DNA of 64,000 bases. Origin: Populus alba (Eukaryota; Streptophyta; Magnoliopsida; Malpighiales; Salicaceae). The stretch is from the NCBI RefSeq assembly GCF_005239225.2, contig NC_133291.1, positions 1,798,001 through 1,862,000 of the forward strand, read 5' to 3'. This document shows, piece after piece, positions 57,309-64,000 of the stretch (position 1 is its first letter; each line of letters starts with the position of its first letter). A model generated the notes under the pieces. It saw only the letters and a list, made by a program, of their open reading frames with translations, did no database searches and was not told where the DNA came from. The translations under genes were made by a program, and so were the position numbers.

Positions 57309-57625
57309 CACTACCGAATAATAAGTGAAAACCAACATAATTACTGATTGAGTTTTTTTATCAGTAAAATTATTAGTAATATTTACCACTAAAAATAATT
57401 CTATCTCAAATTTTATTAGTATGTATTGACCGTATTAACAACATATTATCTAGATTTTTTAAAAAGTTGCAATAATATGATGATGTGAATTTTTTTCAAA
57501 CGATTTTATCGATAAAATAATTTACGGATTCAAACCGAGATCTCCATACAGTAACATGTCACAATCACTAGCAGACACACCGACGAGTATACTGACGGAA
57601 CATTTCCGTCAATGATTTCATCGGT
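57309..57625. mobile_element. Possible CACTA-type transposon terminus
   Basis: Begins CACTACCGAATAATAAGTG and contains ACTGACGGAACATTTCCGTCA (an inverted TGACGGAA/TTCCGTCA pair at about 57591-57612) and CATCGGTAAAA. These CACTA starts and short subterminal GACGGA-type repeats are typical of plant En/Spm elements. No transposase and no second end were found, so this may be a truncated end. Confidence 0.35.
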
Positions 57626-58071
57626 AAAAGCTTATATATATTCACTTGCCGATACTCTATTTCTCATTCTTTTTTCTTTTTTCCCCCATCCCACCTCTCT
57701 CCTCCCAAACTACAGCAAACCACCCATCACAACTCTCCCCCTCTTCTCAAAACAAGTACTCAAGTTTCTTATATTTTTGTACATGATCACAACATTCGTT
57801 CTTGTGGATTTTATTATTTTTTGTAAGTAAATCTATTCTTTTTAGTTTTAACATTTAAATGTGAATTTTATTGTTTTTTTAGTACATGTTTTTTTGTTAA
57901 CGTATGTACTTGTTTGATTGTTATTTGTCTAAGAAACTTGTAGTATGAATATATAACTTTGTAGTTGTTATAGTTTGTTTTAGATTTTATCAAATTATAT
58001 TTGTTTGTAAAGTGTTGAAACTTTGTTTGAATTACATCAAATTAGATGTGTTGTGATGAAATAAATAATAG

Positions 58072-58520
58072 CTAGTTTAACGGGTCCGTGTTAATTTTGA
58101 TCAATTCTTAATACCTTGCTTGTGAAATGGTTAATCTATATATATGTCAAGGTGAAAAAGTTTCACTGATGGTGTTAGAATACATATAATATAAACTCAA
58201 CATGAACTTTAATGTTTATATCTAAAAAAGTTTGTTATTAACATGTCTTATCCTTTTTCTCTTATTAATTTTAAATACCTTGTTAAAGGTTTCACCTGTG
58301 CTAGTTTAACGGGTCCATTTTATTTTTTTTTTTATCAATTATTAATACTTTGCTTGTTAAATGATTAATCTATATATATGTTAAGGTGAAAAGCTTCACT
58401 AATGGTGTTATAATATATATAATATAAACTCAATATGGACTTCAATATTTATATCTAAGAAAGTTTGTTATTAACATGTCTTATCTTTTTCTCTTATTAA
58501 TTCTAAATACCTTGTTAAGT
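58072..58520. repeat. Tandem duplication, period 229 bp
   Basis: CTAGTTTAACGGGTCC at 58072 and at 58301 start two units that share ATGATTAATCTATATATATGT-like, AATATAAACTCAA and GTTTGTTATTAACATGTCTTAT blocks. Non-coding. Confidence 0.85.
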
Positions 58521-58788
58521 GGTTAATCTAAATTCGTGTTGTATAACACTTGGTACAATAAATACTTGGCACTTTCATAACCAACCGTATAGTATAACCT
58601 ACACTTGTGCTATGAAAGGAACAGAAGTCCTAATTTGTCCTGTAGTCTAGATACTGTTCAACGTTCAGCCCATATCTCGAGTTTTAGAAGTCCAAATGAC
58701 CTCATTCTTGTTTTGTTGGAAAGCTGAGACAATTTCACAAGCAAAAGCAAAAGTATTAAGAATTAATATATATATATATATATATCCT

Positions 58789-58993
58789 TGACTCTTAAAG
58801 ATAAAGATGACACTGGACCAACTTGAACATCGCAAAGCCCTACACATAAAGGAAGTCGACAACAATGTGTATGTCTTCTTTAGATTTGCAAGTTTGACTC
58901 TCGAAGATAAAGATGACACTTGACCAACTTAAACATCGCAAAGCCCTATACATGAAGGAAGTCGACAACGATGTGTATGACTTTTTTAGATTC
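58789..58993. repeat. Tandem duplication, period 107 bp
   Basis: GACTCTTAAAGATAAAGATG at 58789 and GACTCTCGAAGATAAAGATG at 58896. Both continue ACTTGAACATCGCAAAGCCC-like and GGAAGTCGACAAC. Just left are CCATATCTCGAGTTTTAGAA and AAATGACCTCATTCTTG, which recall LTR sequence of plant retroelements; a second end was not found. Confidence 0.8.
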
Positions 58994-58999
58994 GCATGC

Positions 59000-60255
59000 T
59001 GCTGATAAAAAAAAATATTAAATTTTGACTTTTATAATAAAAAAAAATAAATAATAATTACATGTTAATTATTTATTAGTCCATCTATACCTTGAAAACA
59101 AAAGAGAACCTCACACAGGCAAAATTCCTTCATTCTCCGGAAGAACCCATATGTCCCTTTTTATACCTTCTCCAAAAACCTAATTAACCCACATCTCCTT
59201 TTCTATTCCTTCTCCAAAAACCAAACCCATATGTCCCTTTCCATAAATCTATCTCTATCAGGTGTTATTTTTTAAAAACATAATTTGTCACTTTCTTAAC
59301 TTCTTATCCAGTTAATTTACGCTTCCAAGAATTCCATCTTGTAAGGAACAAACATGGTGTGAAAAATTAAGATAGCAGGTATAATAAAAAAACCCATATT
59401 TAAGAGATTATGTTTGTTAAATATGTTAGAGAGAATATATATTGTTTTATTAACTAATTTTATAGAATAATTCTGTAGATCTATTGAAATTATTTGTTAA
59501 ATATGACTGTCATCACATGCTAATGTTTCTAATTTTTAATGTAGTGTTCTTGATCTTCATGGTTCTGTGATGATTCCATTGTTGTTTGGTTAAGTAGTGA
59601 GACCTTTTCTAGGGTTTCATTTTTTTTTTGTTTTGCTAGGTGCATGTGTGTTGTTTTTCGGAGGAGAAATATGGGCAATGTGTCATAGGAAGGATGACAG
59701 AGTTTGTGCATAATTCATGGTAAAAACTATGACAGACAACTTTCCAGCAAAGCTTCCTAACTTTTTTCCATGCAAAGTTTAGAATGTTTACTTTTGCATG
59801 CCAAACTTCTTCTATACAAGTAGTTGAGAGATATACAAGAGAGAGAGAGAGAGAGAGATTGGGGAAGTTTTTGGCTTTGATTTGGATTATAATAGAATCG
59901 ACGAGAGATAAGGACAAAGTTTTCCTAGGGCAGATTGTAGGAATGTGGGTTTGATTTTCGGTTAATAAAAATTTTAATTTTTTAATTTTTTTATATTAGA
60001 TTTAATTTTGGATGAATCAATTTCAAAATTTTGGAATTGAAATTGAACTGGATAAGAATTTTTTTGGATTTTATAATCAGTTAATTTGATTTTTTTTCCG
60101 GTTTAATTAATTTTGAAAGGTTTTTTTTTAACCGGTACATAGTTATGTTGATTTTCATTATTTGAAACAAATGAAAACAAGAATGATGCATTTTAATATT
60201 TTGTTTCTTCATGATGCATTATCTGAACAATTTTACCAATTATAAAGGCACACGT
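59000..60255. other. Intergenic, no gene recognised
   Basis: Includes a (GA)n tract at about 59838-59859 and a local repeat of the phrase AACCCATATGTCCCTTT (about 59146 and 59224). AT-rich otherwise. Confidence 0.5.
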
Positions 60256-62041
60256 GATTCTTCTCAATTAAACTCAAATTAAGCTCCCAAACTTAATTTT
60301 TTACCAATTAAGCTTCAAATAAAATTAATTTGACCCATTTAAAGTATAATTAAGTCATTGCACTTAGTTAAATCCTTTAATTGGACCCAAATTAATTCTT
60401 AAAAATAATTAAAAATTCAAATTGATCCATGATTAAATCAAATTGGCCTATTAAAAATTTAATTATGTCCTTGGACTTAATTTTTCACTGATTAAACCCA
60501 TAATAAAATTAATTTGACCCATTTAAAGTATAATTAAGTCCTTGCACTTAATTAAATCCTCTAATTAGATCCAAATTAATTCTTAAACATAATTAAAAAT
60601 TCAATTTGGCCCACGATTAAATCAGATTGGCCTATTAAAAATTTAATTTTATCCTTGGACTTAATTTTTATGCAAATTCATCTAATAATTATTTAATTTG
60701 ACCTTTAATTTGCATTGTTTTCTTTTTTTTGGGTATAATGAGGTACAAAAAATTACAGCTTAATTCCTCGTCCGATAAAAAATTGAATGCACACGTGATT
60801 CATTCACGTGTGCACGACCGCCCAAACACTGGTGAAGGTAATTAAATTACCTTCACACAGTGTTCTTGTAACACTGATCACTTATTTTTTTAAAATGAAG
60901 CTACAAGGAGGATAAAGCTATACCTGCTTTTGGAGGCCGAAGATGCTTGCAGCGTTGGTGATTCTCGTCTACTGCTTCCTCTGGTCTTCCTTCTATGATT
61001 ACTGGTCTGTGCCTTCTTTCTTGATTTCTCCGTAGTTTTTTAACTACAAAGAAGACGCCGGTTTGCAGTGAGTGTTTTTTTTATTTTACTGAATCTGTTT
61101 TTTTTTTTTTTGCAGGTACAAGGACAGTATCAAGGATAGTTTTTTCCCTGTGTGATGCCCTCTTGTTCTCTCTTTCTCTCTGTATTTGGGATTTGCGCTC
61201 TGTGTTTTTTTGTTTTCTGGGTTAATTTTTTTTGTCGCCTTCAATCTGTATTTTTTGGGTTGTGTTTCGTTTGCTCTGTTTTTCTGGGTTAATTGCTCTG
61301 TTTTTCTGGAGTTTTTCTCGGTTTCCTCCTCTCCCGTGTGTTGATTTCTGCCTCTCTTTTATAGGCATTCAACCGATTGCCTCTAAAGGCAGGACTCTTA
61401 TCTTCCATGCCATGATCTGGGGCGAGAGACTTGGTCCATGGCGATCAAATCTGTTGCAGATCTTCAGCCTGTTGAATCGGGATGGAGAAGACGAACACGG
61501 CTGTTCCACCAGCCACGGCAGCGTTTTGGCAGCAACGGATTCCACCAGGAACGGCGACGTTTTCAAGCAACCGGTGGACAGTTTCAGTTTGACCCCCGAA
61601 CATTGGAAATTTTGCAATTGGACCCCTAAACAAATTAAAAATTTCTTTTAATTTTGTCCTTTTTTGGATAAATTTCAGTTAAATCCCTAAATCGGTGCAC
61701 TGTTTACGAAACAGTCCTTAATTCTTGGATATTCAATTTGATCCTTAATTAATTCTGTCCCTTTTAAATAAATTTCAATTAAGTTCCTGAATTTATTTAA
61801 TTAATTAAATCAAAGTTTAATTAAGTCCACAAACTTATTAATTCTTTTAATTTCATTAATTAAACTAATCAAAATTTTAAGTAAATTTTCAAATTCATTA
61901 ATTCCTCAATTTCTGATCAATTTATTCTCAAATCTGATAATTTCATCCTTGAACTTTGAATTTGTGTTATTTTAACCCTATTTTAAATATATTTTTAATC
62001 ATTGATTTTGTATTATTTATTCAAAAAATTGGGTTATGACA
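60256..62041. mobile_element. Probable solo LTR or decayed LTR-retroelement
   Basis: Long stretch with the monotonous 'AATTAAGTCC-TTGGACTTAATT' style common in plant Ty3/gypsy LTRs, containing a 184-bp tandem duplication (60302-60485 and 60486-60669). It also has a coding-like but frame-broken GC-richer part (61370-61600) and a GGGTTATGACA ending at 62031-62041 that could be an LTR end (CA). The matching TG start is not certain. No reverse transcriptase or integrase was seen. Confidence 0.45.
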
Positions 62042-62216
62042 ATTTTTATTTTTAATTTTCTAATTTCATATTGTTGAAACCATCATCATCACATTATTTA
62101 TTTGCATTTGAAGTTGTCAAGTTTTTAGATTTGTGTATATTGGTCCTTCAAGTTTCTCAATATATCTTAATTGTTTTTATTAATTTTAGAAGATAATTTG
62201 ATTTGTAGAAAAATTG

Positions 62217-62588
62217 CATCGGTGCCACCTTGAATTGTTAAATGCATCATCAGTGCAACGTCAGTATTGTTTTTTTATAATTCAATTTTGATTGATACTC
62301 GAGGATTGTATGAGAGAGTCCTTAATCACAGATTAAATGACTGGTCGACTGGTTAATTGGGACATCAAAAGCTGATATTATGACTTGTAAAAGTAACGGC
62401 CATCAATTAAGAAAAATGAAGGCAAGTAGAGAGAGATATTAGAGGAAAAACACTCATTGCTAGCAAGAAGCAAATTTAAGTGACATGCAAGCAAATGACA
62501 TACAATCTAAAAAGACGAGGTTTTAGTGGTTGAATAATATTGTGACCACGAGAATTCCAAGAGAGATTTCTAGGAGCAGGGAAGCTTT
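62217..62588. repeat. Transporter 3' flank, copy B (left part)
   Basis: Same sequence as 53642-54012 with about 5-8% scattered changes and small indels, same orientation. Ends at GGGAAGCTTTTCTTT, where copy A continues CTTCTTTATTTTATATAATG; the continuation is found at 63850 after an insertion. Confidence 0.9.
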
Positions 62589-63176
62589 TCTTTTACAAAT
62601 AGTGTAATGTTATATCTATAATGAAAGATCCGTCTTATCATCTTTGATTAAGTAATGAAATTCAATTGAAGAGAAAATTTGGCCCTTTTATTTTGCTAGA
62701 CTACCTTCCCTCAGATTGTTAGCAAGGATGAAAATAAATAAATCCTGATAAATATAATTTAACTAGTTAAATTTTAAATTTATTTTTTAAAGATTATCGA
62801 TTCGAGTTTCAGAAATCTCAGGATCACTAAGAAGATATGGTTTTTAGTTTTTTAAATTATAAAATTAATTGAGATACATATAAGCTGATCCGGATATTCA
62901 TATTAATAAATAATAATAATAATTCCAGGGCCATAAAGCCATACTTCCAGGCGAAACAGGGACTAATAGCCTAAACGATCACATTTCTTCCGTTTAGGGA
63001 TCAACCGAAGAGAAATTATCTTGGAAATTAAAGTCCCTGTCAATAATTATATATAAAAAACCCCAATAAATTCGAAGTCAATCATGGATCCAAAGAAGCA
63101 ATTGGTTCCACACAAGAACGAGAGAAAGAAATGGGAACTATGAAAATTAAAAATAGAGAGAAATGGGGCTTTTTTT

Positions 63177-63370
63177 TTTTTTTTGATAACCAGGGTGTTC
63201 GGGCCAGCTTGCGCGCACCACAACTAATCCCTGGGCCCACTGAACATCCTGCAAGCCCAGTGAGCAGGTAAGACACCACGGGGTTGACAGGGATACTCTT
63301 TGAGGTTTGAACCCGTAACGTTCGCAAGGATTGAACTTGCAGTTTACCACAACAACTAAGCCCTCAAGTG
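63177..63370 (-). repeat. Interspersed repeat with T-rich end
   Basis: An 18-base T run, then GATAACCAGGGTGTTCGGGCC, CTTGCGCGCACCACAACTAAT, GAGGTTTGAACCCGTAACGTT and ACAACTAAGCCCTCAAG. On the minus strand this reads GGTTCAAACC-like B-box sequence followed by a terminal A run, which fits a SINE. Such sequence is widespread in woody rosid genomes from memory. Confidence 0.55.
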
Positions 63371-63619
63371 TGAAATGGGGCTTTCTTTTGCTCACAGAGT
63401 TGCGGTCCCAATTGAGAGCCATAAAAAAAGGGGCAAAGACTTTGTTTTAGTTGTTGTTTGGTTCCTATTAAACTTATTTTTTATTAAAAAAAATATTTTT
63501 TTAAATTATTGTTTTACTGTTTTTGCATCTATTGTAAAAAGTAATATAAAAATATTATTTTAATATATTTTTAATAAAAATACTCTAAAAATAATCAGTA
63601 TCACACTTTTAATTTTTTT

Positions 63620-63790
63620 TTATTATTAAAATAAATGTTCGATTCAGCTTACGCATATCTTGATTAATCCTATAAGATCTGAAATTAATAACCATGTAAG
63701 TCTTCAATGACCCTAAAATTTATGAGACTCGAACCGGTGACATCTAAAAAAACAAACTCAAGATTTAAACAATTAAGCTATTCCCTTTCA
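63620..63790 (-). mobile_element. SINE-like element with pol III boxes
   Basis: The minus strand has TAGCTTAATTGTTTAAAT (A-box-like, about 63765-63782), then ACCGGTTCGAGTCTC (B box, about 63729-63743), the spacing and order of a tRNA-derived promoter. It then has GGGTCATTGAAGACTTACAT and AATCGAACATTTA, and ends near an AATAAAAAAAA run. A diverged relative is at 28361-28510. Confidence 0.6.
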
Positions 63791-63849
63791 TAATTTTTTA
63801 AATATTTTTTTTTAGTAAAATCAGGAGGCACACACTAACCAAGTAAACG

Positions 63850-64000
63850 AGTTTCTTTATTTTATACAATGTTTACAAGAAAGCACCTCCATTTTTCTTA
63901 TAAAATAGTCAAGGCCACACAATATATTATATTTTTGCTCCTGCCACTGGCCACCACAAAAAATACAATCACATGATCATAAATTAATGTGTTACGATTC
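63850..64000. repeat. Transporter 3' flank, copy B (right part), runs off the window
   Basis: Matches 54010-54160 with few changes (TTTCTTTATTTTATACAATG; GGCCACACAATATATTATA; TTAATGTGTTACGATTC). In copy A the transporter stop codon is only about 100 bp further, so a sister MFS gene in the same orientation is expected just past base 64,000. Confidence 0.85.

Larger units (their letters stand above)
62589..63849. mobile_element. 1.26-kb compound insertion splitting copy B
   Basis: Absent from copy A. It contains a tRNA-like repeat (about 62755-62830, with GATTCGAGTTTC), a repeat at 63177-63370, an AT-rich mini-repeat at about 63450-63605 and a SINE-like repeat at 63620-63790. Probably several nested insertions. 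A clear target-site duplication was not found. Confidence 0.65.

Noticed and set aside
61232..61651. 139-codon plus-strand frame
   Set aside because: Lies in probable LTR sequence; composition Phe/Leu/Ser at the start and unrelated afterwards; no domain.
1..64000. CRISPR arrays, bacterial operons, phage or viral genes
   Set aside because: Looked for and not seen; tandem repeats here are plant-type duplications without spacers, and no viral replication or capsid proteins were found beyond the retrotransposon gag remnant.

Overview
This is a nuclear plant chromosome segment: split genes with GT-AG introns, a TATA and telo-box style promoter architecture, AT-rich intergenic DNA, a nuclear tRNA-Lys, LTR retrotransposons, TRIMs, MITEs and SINE-like repeats. 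Gene families and the very abundant AT-rich mini-repeats suggest a woody rosid, most likely Populus or a close Salicaceae relative. That genus-level call is a judgement from repeat and protein style, not a search.

Layout, left to right. A single-exon ZAT5-type C2H2 zinc-finger repressor lies on the minus strand (2.0-3.0 kb). Decayed exons of a limit dextrinase/pullulanase gene (minus, 8.1-12.4 kb) are split by a 2.6-kb gag-only Ty3/gypsy element, with a possible small spliced gene upstream (13.0-13.8 kb). A DUF1635 coiled-coil gene follows (17.2-18.1 kb), then a 12-exon shugoshin (21.8-24.3 kb). About 10 kb of repeats (24.3-34.6 kb) holds tandem TRIMs and many MITE-like units. On the plus strand is a 4-exon, probably GPI-anchored pectate lyase-like gene (34.6-39.2 kb). 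Then come a tRNA-Lys(UUU) (39.7 kb), an 18-exon SPT5-like/KTF1 gene whose last exon encodes a huge GW/WG hook (41.3-50.3 kb), and an intronless nodulin-like MFS transporter (54.3-56.1 kb). The last 8 kb is repeats, ending in a second copy of the transporter's 3' flank, so a tandem paralogue probably starts just outside the right edge.

All genes were assembled by following splice sites with phase kept throughout: shugoshin 381 aa, SPT5L 1,807 aa, pectate lyase 500 aa, DUF1635 260 aa. All four models are open end to end. From memory, the order ZAT / limit dextrinase / shugoshin / pectate lyase / SPT5L matches Arabidopsis At5g04390-04360-04320-04310-04290, while the DUF1635 and MFS genes have their closest remembered relatives near At2g28120-28140. 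The window therefore looks like an ancestral block that was differently fractionated in Arabidopsis.

The genes do not form one pathway. Functions are transcription repression, chromosome cohesion, cell-wall modification, RNA-directed DNA methylation and membrane transport. I saw no CRISPR, operon, phage or other prokaryotic system. The most notable items are the broken limit dextrinase in its conserved position, the GC-AG intron of the pectate lyase, the repeated micro-exons in shugoshin, the 3.3-kb GW exon, and the duplicated transporter flank.
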